From the NCBI GenBank assembly GCA_003427395.1, contig BFEA01000009.1, positions 2,224,478-2,252,481 of the forward strand: a DNA stretch of 28,004 bases, in the 5' to 3' direction. Below the pieces are notes generated by a model, which saw only the letters and a program-made list of their open reading frames with translations, searched no databases and was not told the DNA's origin. The stretch is from Chara braunii. Lineage: Eukaryota; Streptophyta; Charophyceae; Charales; Characeae. Positions 9,030 through 18,061 of this stretch are shown here, in pieces. The position numbers and the translations under genes were made by a program. How positions within the stretch are numbered: the stretch's first letter is position 1; each line of letters opens with the position of its first letter.

Positions 9030-10340
9030 TTCTACTCTCGATCACGGGGGCAACTATATGGTCACTCCTCCACTGCCTAGTTTTGGGGCGTGGGATCGGT
9101 ATGCATGGTATGGCCAGATCTCATTGTGCAAATGGTTGTGTTCGTTCCCTGGGTTCAATTAGGCCATGGACATTCAGTATGCTGACCACCTCTATTTCCA
9201 ACATTGCAAGTAGTGTTCACCCATCTCCCATTTTCCTGGTCTGCCTCCTATTTGAGCATTTCTACTCTCGATCCTGGGGGCAACCATATGGTCACTCTTC
9301 CACTGCCTGGTTTTCGGGCTTGGGCTCGGTATGCCTGGTATGGCCAGATCTCATTGTGCACATCGTTGTGTTCGGGGTTGTATGTCGTTCCCTGGGGTCA
9401 TTTGGGCCATATTCAGTACGCTGACCACCTCTATTTCCAACATTGCAAGTATGTACACCCATCTCCCATTTTCCTGGTCTGCCTCCCAGTTGAGCATTTC
9501 TACTCTCGATCCCGGGGGCCATATGGCCACTCCTCCATTGCGTGGTTTTGGGGCGTTGGCTCGGTATGCCTAGTATGGCCAGATCTCATTGTCCACATGG
9601 TTGTGTTCGGGGTTGTCTGTCGTTCCCTGGGTCATTTGGACCATGGGCATTCAGTATGCTGACCACATCTATTTCCAACATTGCAAGTATGTACACCCAT
9701 CTCCCATTTTCCTAGTCTGCCTCCCAGGTGAGCATTTCTACTATCGATCCCGGGGGCAACCATATGACCACTCCTCCACTGCCTGGTTTTGGGGCGTGAA
9801 CTCAGTATGCCTCGTATGGCCAAATCTCATTATGCACATGGTTGTGTTCGGGGCAGACATACCAGGCATATCGAGTCCACGCCCCAAAACCAGACAGTGG
9901 AGGAGTGGCCATATGGTTGCCTGCTGGATCGAGCGTAGAAATGCTGAACTGGGAGGCAGACTAGGAAAATGGGAGATAGGTGTACAGACTTGCAATGTTG
10001 GAAATAGAGGTGGTCAACATACTGAATGTCCATGGCCCAAATGACCCAAGGGAACGACAGACAACCCCGAACACAACCATGTGCACAATGAGATCTCACC
10101 ATACCAGGCATATTGCGCCCACGCCCCAAAACCAGGCAGTGGAGGAGTGGCCATATGGTTGCCCCCGGGATCGAGAGTAGAAATGGTCAACTGGGAGGCA
10201 GGCCAGGAAAATGGGAGATAGGTGTACATACTTGCAATGTTGGAAATAGAGGTGGTCAACATACTGAATGTCCATGGCCCAAATGACCCCAGGGAACGAT
10301 AAACATTCTTCGAAACACTAAAAACACAACTCGGTTTTAT
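8890..10340. repeat. Array of ~235-bp LINE endonuclease units, 4 direct + 2 inverted
   Basis: The unit carries GTTCCCTGG, CATTCAGTATG, ATTTCCAACATTGCAAGTA, CTCCCATTTTCCTGG and GGTTTTGGGGCGTG blocks. GTTCCCTGG occurs in forward orientation at 8915, 9144, 9387 and 9622 (periods 229, 243, 235). Its complement occurs near 10050 and 10290. The inverted half mirrors copies 3-4, with arms of about 9385-9818 and 9858-10300 around a 39-nt spacer. Both outer edges carry the same sequence beyond the unit (CGAAACACT-type block near 8900, and inverted near 10310). In the minus strand each unit encodes part of the endonuclease domain. A mechanism such as template switching or twin priming at LINE insertion, followed by unequal exchange, is possible. 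Assembly error must also be excluded. Confidence 0.9.
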
Positions 10341-10429
10341 ATTTTAAACTTTTTAGCAAGTAGCCAAAAAACACACGATTAAGGGAAGCAGATTATTTGC
10401 ACGGACGGGTGGGAAGTTCGTAGGGGGGT

Positions 10430-11941
10430 ATAACCGGGGAAGGGCCTTACTCCTCGTTAGTAGGTCAGAAGGACGTGGTTGGGACGATGCAGGCCGGTGC
10501 TGGAGCGTTGCTCTGTAACCTGGGGGAGCGTGAGGCTTGGGGAGCTCTGTCAAGGGAGGAAGGCAGAACCACCGCGTTCAACGCAGTCGTTGATGGGGTT
10601 TTATCCTTGTCACCTAGGGGCGTGCGGCTAATGGGAACTGTCCAAGGAGGAAGGCACTCCTTTCCGTCTATACCAGGTTGGTCGATACCGGGGCATGGTG
10701 GTGCCCTGTAACCCTAGCATAGAGGGTTATGAGACCAGCCGCGTTTAGGTTGGAGGACTGATCACGAGGACTTTGTTTTTTCTAATTGTTGTGTGGGAAG
10801 TTTGTTAGTAAGTGGTTTCGGTTCGGATTTTTTGCTTTCAATTTTGTTGTGTGTCACTCATGTCCTATCTCGTTAAAAAACAAAAAAAACAATGGACGAT
10901 GGGTTCGGATATGGCTATCCGCTAGTGGTTGTGATTGTTCTCGGTGGTTGTGGTAGAACGCTTTTAGGCTCTTGCGAGTCCTTGGAATTTCGTTGAGGCG
11001 AATTTTGTTTTATTCATGAACCTGCGGTTGTTCAATGCCAGAACGACACTCGCTGGCGCTGGGGTGTTGACCTTGTAACTTGTTGATAGCAGGAGCTTGA
11101 GGCCTGGTAGAGAGATCTGGGAATGCCTAGGGGGGGCATTTCACGGGAAAATCAAGGGTTCCGATCAAAGACGATGCTGGCCGGGGCCGGGGTGAGTTGC
11201 TTTGCCCTGTGAATAAGACAGTGTCGAGGAATTCGAGGGTGTTAGGACCCTCTGGCGCCTTAGAGTGTTTGAAGACAATTGCTGGGATTTTCGTTGGTGG
11301 ATAGTCTCTCAAATTTACCTCAAATAGCTTTGATTTTGTTAAAAAAATAGAATGTTTCAAGATTCTGGGGACTTCGAGCAACTCGCTTTAGGCTGTTTGA
11401 TACTGTTACATTCATGGATCTGCGGTCGTTCGATGCGAGAACGACGCTGGCCGGCGCTGGGGTGCTGCCCTGTAACCTGTTGTTTGCAGGAGCGTGAGAC
11501 CTGGTAGAGAGATCTAGGGATGCTTTGTGGTGGGCATCCCAAGGGACAACCAAGGGTAGTTGTTGGGACGACGCTGGCCGGAGCTGGGGCGAGTCGTGTT
11601 GCTTTGTAACCTAGCCAGGTGGGGGTGTGAGGCCTGGGAGAGCTCGACAGGGAATAAGACAGTGTTGGACAATTTTAGAGAGTTTTGTTTGGGAGTCTAG
11701 GGGTTCTAAGCATTCGGAAAGAGGTCAGTAGTCATTCATAGTTTTTCAACCTCTCCTTTAATTCTCTTGAATTTCTTCAGATAGTTCTTAGATTGATTCT
11801 CAACCGTAAGCCGGGTAATGGCCCCGGTATCTCAAATGACTTGTGTAACTCTATATGGGATTCTGAGCCCAGTTCCCAGCACGTGCTGCTTCCCACGAAT
11901 AGACTGGAGCACTTGTCCTTAAAAAAAAAAAAAAAAAAAAA
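10430..11941 (+). mobile_element. Family A retroposon copy 1 (poly(A)-tailed, non-coding)
   Basis: The copy ends in 21 A at 11921-11941. The preceding core (11800-11920) reads GGTAATGGCCCCGGTATCTC, CCCAGTTCCCAGCACGTGCT and TCCCACGAATAGACTGGAGC. It is the reverse complement of the DNA next to poly(T) at 12397 and 26532. Upstream is a variable array of the motif GACGCTGGCCGGAGCTGGGG plus CCCTGTAACCT and GTGAGGCCTGG. Occurrences lie near 10481, 10690 (degenerate), 11041, 11171, 11439 and 11565. Two larger blocks, 11021-11220 and 11417-11665, are direct repeats about 396 bp apart. No reading frame has a known domain. The 5' end is not defined. Confidence 0.7.
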
Positions 11942-12380
11942 GTAGATGCAGGAACATGTGATGCCCCTCGGACCGTTGTACCTAGAATACCCTTTCCTAG
12001 ACACCGCAAACCTTGTCTAATGGCATGTCCCCTGCCAAGCAAAGGTCTCACTCATGACAGCCCAGGGCTACCCGAGGTACTGCCACCTACTACAACTATT
12101 CACCACTACCCCGCCCAACTATTGATGCCAGGCCAAGCCGAAATTCACCCTGCGCACAAAAAAAACAAAGGGATGCGTACCTGCTTTTGGCTGCCGCCGC
12201 CAGCGGTTTCGCTCCAGTACCTGACCTCTGGAAGACTCCCGAAAAATGCAGTCGTTGACGAGCCACAATTTTCTTTTTCAAGCGGGGAAAGGTACTGGTG
12301 GTATAACCCATGTGCTAAGTTGGCATATGAACTATACATCTTTGACTGTGCATGTCAGAACCTCAGTCTCTATCAGCAAC
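11942..12380. other. Spacer between two tail-to-tail family A copies
   Basis: The segment of about 440 bp lies between poly(A) at 11921-11941 and poly(T) at 12381-12396. It shows no domain. At 12255-12310 it has GACGAGCCACAATTTTC and TACTGGTGGTATAACC, faintly resembling 15385-15515, so it may hold a remnant of the dispersed repeat. A plus-strand frame runs 12020-12544 but crosses the poly(T) and the family A core, so it is not a gene. Confidence 0.5.
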
Positions 12381-14220
12381 TTTTTTTTTTTTTTTTAATG
12401 GGAACAAAGCTCCAATCTATTCGTGGGGAGCAACACGTGCTGGGAACCGGGCCTAGTGTCCCATATAGAAAATTACATAGGATTTTGAAAAAAATTGAGA
12501 ATTTGCAGTACCGGGGCCGCTACTCGGCTTTGGCTAAGAGCTAGATTAAGAGAGACAAACAAGCTACCGAAAATAGGCAAAAATTCAGGAACAGACTGAG
12601 ACCCCCCTCCATCCTCATTACCTCACTCCGACAAGTCTTACTGCAGCAGAGTCACCATCTCTGTTGCTGCTGCACCCTATTACCATCCTACCAGCTGGCC
12701 CCCTCACTAGTAGGAGACTGTAGGACGCTTGATATCCAACCTTCTTCTCCCACTCACCTAGGCAAAGTTTCAGGAAACGTCTCAAAAACCCCCATCTATC
12801 CTCTTTACCTCACTCTTGGAAGACTTGTTGCAGCATAGCCACCATCTCTGCTGCTGCTATACCCTATTTCCATCCTACCAGCTAGCCCCTTCACTGGTAG
12901 AACGCGTAATATCCCGCCAGCTACTTCCAACACCAACCAGCGTCGTTCTGACCGCAAATTTATGAATATAACAGCATCTCGAGACCACTAGAAGCAACTG
13001 AAAGACAATTTTGAAGGTTTGGGGTACTGGGGCCATTACCCGACTTTCGCGAAGAAAAATTGGAGCAAGATTAAGAATTACTATGGCAAAATTCAGAAAA
13101 TAGGCAAGAGTTCAGGAAACGCCTCAGAAAACCCCATCCATCCTCTTTACCTCACTCCGGCAAGACTTACTGCAACAGAGTCACCATCTTCGCTGTTTCT
13201 ATACCCTATTTCCATCCTACCAGCAAGCCCCCTCACTAGTAGGGTGCTTGTTATCCTACCATCTACTTCTCCCACTCGCGTAAGCAAAAGTTCAGAGAAC
13301 GTCCCATAAACCCCCATCCATCCTCTTACCTCACTCCGACGAGACTTACCGCAGCAGAGTCAACATCTCCGATGCTGTTGTACCCTATTTCCATCCTACC
13401 AGCTAGCCGCCTCACTAGTAGGACGCTTGATATCCCACCTTCTACTTCCAACACCAGCCAGCGGCGTTCTGTCATCAAACCACCACAGATCTATGAATAT
13501 ACCTGCATCAGAGAAGCCTACAGTGAGTGGCAAGAAGCCCCCAGAATCCTGAAGCGATCTCACGACCACCAAAAAACAAATCATAACTTACTCATGAAAA
13601 ATGAGAACTCATTAGGATTATCTGGAAGCCGGTATAAAAAAAAAACTGTTGCCCCAATGCTATCAACCGACTATCCTACGGCTGCCTCGACCCACATATC
13701 CAAGATATCAGGCTCTTCCAGGCCTCACACCCCCAACCGCCGGGTTACAGTGCGGCGCGACCCACCCCAGCTCCGACCCTCGTCGTCCTAATACCAGATC
13801 GCGGTTAGCCACTGGACTCGTCACCTTCTACCCTCGACAGTTCCCCAGATCTCTCTACCAGACCTTCAACCCCCGCATACTCAGGTTACAGGGCAGCGAA
13901 AACCAAAACTCAGCTCCGGCTAGTGTCGTTCTGGCATCGGTCAACCCTAACCTTATGGACATGACGGCGATAACCCACCATCGGATAATCTGCTGAACAC
14001 ATCGCTGCAACTAAGGTTTCGAAATGTCCGGCTTCCTCCATGCACCGGTCGAACTCAACACCCCCAAACCACCTGAACACTCCCCCTGACCCCTCTCCGA
14101 CAAGACTTATTACAGCGGAGCCACCATCTCCGTTGCTGCTATGCCCTATTTCGGTCTTACCGACTGACCCCCTCGCCAGCAAGACGCGTCACCTCCTCCC
14201 ACTACTAACCCCTCTCAAAC
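12381..14220 (-). mobile_element. Family A retroposon copy 2, inverted, with ~185-bp tandem units
   Basis: Poly(T) of 16 at 12381-12396 reads as a poly(A) tail on the minus strand. It is followed by GGGAACAAAGCTCCAATCTA, GAGCAACACGTGCTGGGAAC and TACCGGGGCC, the core shared with copies at 11800 and 26532. Beyond it, a unit with CCTCACTCCG-CAAGACTTACTGCAG, CCCTATTTCCATCCTACCAG and CCCCCTCACTAGTAGGA starts near 12621, 12808, 13150 and 13329, with a divergent copy near 14091. Spacings of 187 and 179 bp suggest a ~185-bp unit. The motif array of copy 1 appears inverted at 12940, 13456, 13700-13790 and 13870-13945. There is no coding potential. The 5' end is set by the last recognisable unit. Confidence 0.7.
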
Positions 14221-14229
14221 AGGAGTGTA

Positions 14230-14293
14230 TCACAACGACCAGTGCAAGAACAAATCACAACGACCAGTGCAAGAACAAATCACAACGACCAGT
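14230..14293 (+). repeat. 25-bp minisatellite, 2.5 copies
   Basis: The 25-bp unit beginning TCACAACGACCAGTGC occurs at 14230-14254 and 14255-14279 without a difference, and a partial third copy follows to 14293. The exact identity of the copies marks this as recent compared with its decayed surroundings. Confidence 0.95.
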
Positions 14294-14359
14294 TTACTAT
14301 CTTGAAGCTACTTCCCAAAAAACGAGATCAAAACGAAAAAAACAGAGGTCAATCAAGCC

Positions 14360-15350
14360 ATGAAGAGCAAAACTATGGATCAAAGCATATAAACTGACCT
14401 CTCATCATGATGTGTCTGTCTCCCCCAAACCTTCACTCGCTCCCTTATCGGCCCGAAGGCAACTCAGCCATCACATGGCCACTCTCTCGGCCATAAAAAA
14501 ACGACTCAACAATAAGGACTAACGGACCATGGCTTCACTTTACCCCTCACTTGCCACGTAGCAAGACAAAACCACCGAACTTGCCGGTGACCCCTCACTG
14601 GTAGTCCGGGGGGGAGCAGACCTTCTATGCCCTTAGTTGCCCTTCATCCCCTAACTCTTTCGTTGGACACGTGACACCCTGCCATCCATAGCTCTGATGA
14701 TGATGTTGGCAGCCCATACCCTTCTCAGCCCTTCACAAGTAGCCTCTTTGTAGTAGCCTCATCCTCTACGCACGGTGCATCAGCCTTATCCCCATCCTTC
14801 CCATCATCATCCCTTCACCCAAAACCTCTCAACCACCACCTCACCACCTCGAATCCACTCCCCCCGACACCGCACCGCACCGCCGCTTGTTGCCGTCCAA
14901 CGCCGCTTGATTCGACTTCGCGCTGCTCCGCCGCATGTCACTGCTCAGCACCGCTCCGCCTGACTGCGCGGGCGGGGCGCAGCGCTCCCGGCCTCGCTGC
15001 GCCCCATGATTCCCTATGGCAGCCATGCTAATATCTAATCTTCTCTAATATCGTTCTAATTTTACCAGATGTTCAACAGAACGCTTCTCATCGTTTAGTA
15101 ACTCAAGATCACAACCTCCACCTTCAATGTCTTATCCTCACAGCATCTGTCAGAAACTGAAACCACCCTACGCTCGAGTCCTCAACAAATAACCCCCATT
15201 TCCTGTCGTCAACTAGCTCCCCCTAATCAGTCCCAGCCATCGAGAAAGGCTGCCTCATCTCCACCATGGAAAAGAGTCCCACAATCACAATCCCTAAACA
15301 ACAATCCCCATCTCCAGTCCTAGATGGTCCACGCCCGTTTCCTGTCATTT
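14360..15350. other. Intergenic, C-rich, with a GC hairpin
   Basis: I see no gene. 14775-14900 is rich in CCA/CAC words, and 14865-15010 is a GC island with repeated ACCGC and CGCCGCTTG words. At 14974-15005 an 11-bp perfect inverted repeat (GGGGCGCAGCG / CGCTGCGCCCC) brackets a 10-nt spacer. The frames here are Pro/His/Thr-rich or Arg/Ala-rich translations of the composition. Confidence 0.6.
14974..15005. repeat. GC-rich perfect hairpin, 11-bp stem, 10-nt loop
   Basis: The left arm is 14974-14984 and the right arm 14995-15005. They are fully complementary and contain eight or more G:C pairs. It lies at the 3' edge of a GC island in otherwise mixed DNA. No T-run follows, and the context is eukaryotic, so a simple terminator reading is not supported. 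Confidence 0.8.
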
Positions 15351-15495
15351 AACCATCAGTACTTCCTAAAGCTGTGCCCGTTAACGAGCCACAATTTCAG
15401 AAAACATATGGGCCACTACAGGAGCGTCCAAATTCATTCGATTAGAAACGTTTCTACTCTTATCGTTTTCCGCGGTCGATAGCTGGGCCAAGTAC
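15351..15495 (+). repeat. Dispersed repeat, copy 2 (partner at 3529)
   Basis: The segment starts AACCATCAGTACTTCCTAAA and keeps the same block order as 3529-3670, including GTGCCCGT, AAACATA, CCACTACA and AGAAACGTTTCTAC. A weaker echo follows at 15640-15700, where GGGTCCCACAAT and the T/C-rich sequence after it resemble 15265-15310, so the neighbourhood may be an old tandem duplication. Confidence 0.75.
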
Positions 15496-15699
15496 TAGTG
15501 GTTTAACTGGCTCCTGCATCCAGTCTTAGTCAACAAGAGAGGCTACCTTGCCTCCGTCATTGTTGTTTGCAAAAGTTTCGACAACATTACTTGTAGCGAC
15601 GAGACGAAAAACCCCGAATTTTTGACCTTCCATTAACCGCTAGTGCGTCATTGAGAAGGGTCCCACAATTTTCTATCCTTGACAATAATCCCTGCATTT

Positions 15700-16037
15700 C
15701 CTGACTGAAAACTACAAATATATCAACCAAAAGCTGGCCTGCACCAGGCTTGGGGACAAGTATGCGGGGTGCCAAACTGACACCAATTGACTTACCGTGA
15801 GAGCACAGGTGCGCAGCCCGTAGTTTGTTTGTTGATGTGGTTGGGGAAGGGTAAGATAGTGATTATGTTGTGTGTATGTTTTGTCATTTTTGCTATACAC
15901 AACTCAAAGAGTGTGTGTGTGGGGGGGGTTCCAGTTAGTGTTTTATTCGCGTGCGTGTGGGGTCCTGGTTGGTGCTTTATTCATGATGTTCATGAGACGC
16001 TGAACCCAGTTTCCAGCAGGTGGCGCTCCCCATCAAT
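15700..16037. other. Intergenic, with a family A-like core at 15985-16037
   Basis: GT-rich words appear from 15880. At about 15985-16037, CGCTGAACCCAGTTTCCAGC followed by GGTGGCGCTCCCCATCAAT resembles the family A 3' core in plus orientation (compare 11860-11915). Where the poly(A) tail would be expected, a (GT)n/(TA)n tract begins instead. Confidence 0.45.
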
Positions 16038-16045
16038 AAACAGGA

Positions 16046-16080
16046 GAATGTGTGTGCGTGTGTATGTGAGTGTGTGTGTG

Positions 16081-16141
<61 letters not shown>

Positions 16142-16157
16142 GAGAGAGAGAGAGAGA
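16046..16157. repeat. (GT)n-(TA)n-(GA)n compound microsatellite
   Basis: GTGT-rich sequence at 16046-16080, uninterrupted (AT)n for about 55 bases at 16083-16137, then (GA)n at 16140-16157. The (TA) tract is self-complementary and could extrude as a cruciform. The Ile-Tyr frames across it are not genes. Confidence 0.95.
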
Positions 16158-16510
16158 CCTCAGCATATGCAGCATGTCAGTGGCAGGGAGCACAACGGCA
16201 GGCACTGACCTCAAAAAAAAAAAAAAAGTAATATCATTGGAATACGAAATTTGAATAGAAAGGTTGCACGTTGTATTCTATTCGAGGAAAGTGGAACCAC
16301 GCCATTTCGATTTCGAAACGTTCAAAGGACCGTGGCCTCCTATGGGCAGCTACCACTCCAACTTGCTCCCCCCCCTTGCAAGGCCCTAAAACCTCAAAAT
16401 GCCCACCCTCCCCAACAACCACTAACGTTGAAATTTCAATGACGTTGAAAGTCTCAGGGGGATAAAACGCACCCCTGACGGGCTGCGAACAAGACTCGCT
16501 CAGGACAGGA
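16158..16510. other. Possible body of a SINE; poly(A) at 16213-16226
   Basis: No coding domain is seen. A 14-A run lies at 16213-16226. If the tRNA-like block at 16512-16582 is a SINE head on the minus strand, this segment would be its body, but then the tail should read as T on the plus strand and it does not. The A-run may therefore belong to something else. Confidence 0.35.
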
Positions 16511-16511
16511 T

Positions 16512-16582
16512 GAGGGCCGAACAGAGTCGAACCCACCTCTCTCTTGCTACTCCATATCTCTAACCAGCTGAGCTACCCTCCT
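16512..16582 (-). other. tRNA-like sequence (tRNA-derived SINE head or tRNA pseudogene)
   Basis: On the minus strand, TAGCTCAGCTGG (16575-16564) matches the A box of the RNA polymerase III internal promoter, and GGTTCGACTC (16533-16524) matches the B box. They are about 30 bp apart, as in tRNA genes. AGGAGGG just before the A box can pair 6 of 7 with CCCTCAT after the B box, like an acceptor stem. The T-stem does not pair and no anticodon arm can be drawn convincingly, so I do not call a functional tRNA or an anticodon. Confidence 0.6.
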
Positions 16583-16656
16583 CTTGTCCACATATTTTTC
16601 TGTTCTAGTTTTCAGCACTGTGCCAATAGTGTTCATTTTCCTGGGGATAATGGTTG

Positions 16657-16657
16657 G

Positions 16658-16690
<33 letters not shown>
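16657..16690. repeat. (TTG)n microsatellite
   Basis: About 11 TTG units. Translations give poly-Cys/Leu on + or poly-Gln on -, which are not evidence of a gene. Confidence 0.95.
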
Positions 16691-16754
16691 TGTCAATCCT
16701 TCTCCTCGCCCCCGTTCCGTGTTCAACATACATAAGGACTTTACTGACTTTTTG

Positions 16755-16815
16755 TTTTTGTCATTGAACCACCACTACCTCCGATCCTGTTTTTGTCATT
16801 AAACCACCACTATCT
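16755..16815 (+). repeat. Short tandem duplication, period 35 bp
   Basis: The 26-bp segments 16755-16780 and 16790-16815, beginning TTTTTGTCATT, differ at two positions. They are separated by a 9-bp linker and lie just outside the left LTR. Confidence 0.85.
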
Positions 16816-16926
16816 GAATTTCACTGCGCATTGAGTCTTGAGCCTGGGCAGTTGCTTCTAGAAAAAAACAAGAAAACAATAGAGTTACTGGTGAGACTGC
16901 GCCCTCAGTGAGGGCGTCTGTTCTAT

Positions 16927-18025
16927 TGCAAGGACCCCGACTGTTCATCACTTGCCGGAGTGCATCAGATCGCATGCATATACGTTGATTTCACAAATTG
17001 CAAAGTCTCACACAAAGCCCAATAGAAGATGAATGATAACCAGGAAGCTCAACTCAATTATCAGACCTAGGTTTAGAGAAAGAGAACATCGTGAGTTCAA
17101 AGTTTATAGCGCTGAACAGAGTTACAAGTCTCCTTCGATCAACATGAATTCCAAGCCTGGCGCTCATCAGCGCCAGCTGCCAAACGTCAACAACAGCGTT
17201 CAACAGGTAAGTGTCACCATAACTCACACTTCCCTCTCTCTCTTCTGCCTTCTTCTCTCTCTCCCTCTATATCTGTAGTCCTGGTCTTCCTTCACTCATG
17301 ATGCATGCACACTCCCTATCACACGAGGATCTACTCTGAATACTACTCACTGGTATCTCCTACTGACTATCGCTACTAACATACTAACTAGTGCTGGCGC
17401 AACTATGGCTGCCTTCCCTCCTGCCAGCACTCTCTTCCTTCCCTCATAGCGTTGCTCTTCAGCCTAGCGCAACTCACACACATCTGGTGCACAAGTGCCA
17501 CGGCACTTCCACACTCTGATGCGAAGTGAGCATCTGCCAAATGGGAGGCTGGCCAGTCCTTTATAGTGTTGGACTGGTATGGCGTGGCCTGCGTTCAGCC
17601 TCAAGTGTCCCTAGGACTCCTTCCCAGTACCCGTTGTTGCAAAGTGTGTCCCAATGTCTTTTCCCATGGTCTGCTGCTGCTTTGGGCCATCGGGCCTGTC
17701 TTTTGGACCCCTGGTCTGAATCAGGACTGACTCGTGGAATTATGACTGAAGTGGGACTGTAGCCTTTGACTTATTGCCGAACAGATATGACTTTTTATCG
17801 AAGAGACATGACCCTAACTCAGTCTTGAAAACTGTGTCCGATACCTGTTCGTGTAGGACCTGTTTGTGACCGTTCGAAACGACTTTTCATTTCATTATGG
17901 ATGGGACGTATGCCTCAGGGAACTTTGTCTTTTAAGTTGCTGCTCGTGAATTTAAGTTCTGGCCGACAGAGCCCCTTGCTGTTGGGGTACTTATCTGGGG
18001 TTTAATTCATAAAGTCCCTTTTACT
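16927..18025 (-). repeat. 3' LTR of the Ty3/gypsy element
   Basis: A direct repeat of 24676-25776, about 1.1 kb. On the minus strand it ends CCTTGCA, consistent with the usual terminal CA. The other end reads AGTAAAAGGG without a clear TG, so that border may have mutated or may be a few bases off. Inside, 17157-17176 is a perfect 8-bp hairpin (CTGGCGCT / AGCGCCAG) with a 4-nt loop, also present in the other LTR. It carries pyrimidine-rich CTCTCTC words near 17235-17265. Confidence 0.93.
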
Positions 18026-18061
18026 CTCGCCGGCCTAATTTCGAAGTCCTCTGAGAAATCC

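Larger units (their letters stand above)
4170..10340 (-). mobile_element. Degenerate L1-like LINE (non-LTR retrotransposon)
   Basis: The order on the minus strand is endonuclease region (array at 8890-10340 and remainder near 8823-9029), linker, reverse transcriptase (8241-7060), connection domain (6922-6486) and a C-terminal zinc-finger region (6303 to about 5076). A possible 3' UTR and poly(A) follow at 4170. This is the ORF2 layout of plant L1-type LINEs. The element is dead: several frameshifts, stops at 7344, 7143 and 5485, and loss of the RT motif C segment. I see no ORF1. The 5' end is unclear because the endonuclease region is amplified and partly inverted. The 3' boundary at 4170 is inferred from the poly(T) run. 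Confidence 0.85.

Noticed and set aside
8880-10129. Repeated plus- and minus-strand frames with similar proteins (FSWSASQLSISTLDP-type)
   Set aside because: They are translations of the ~235-bp array in non-coding frames. The genuine coding sense is the endonuclease frame on the minus strand.
8890-10340. CRISPR-like array
   Set aside because: Units are ~235 bp, there are no short repeats with unique spacers, half the array is inverted, the context is eukaryotic, and the units derive from a LINE.
12020-12544. 174-codon plus-strand frame
   Set aside because: It runs through a 16-T tract and the family A core, opposite to that element's own orientation. The similar frame at 26443-26715 shares protein words only because the DNA repeat is shared.
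15787-16254. 155-codon frame with poly-(IY)
   Set aside because: It is driven by the (TA)n/(GA)n microsatellite and has no independent coding evidence.
17157-17176. CTGATGAG on the minus strand as a hammerhead ribozyme core
   Set aside because: The sequence lies inside a simple palindromic stem, and no downstream GAAA with a matching stem II and cleavage site is seen.
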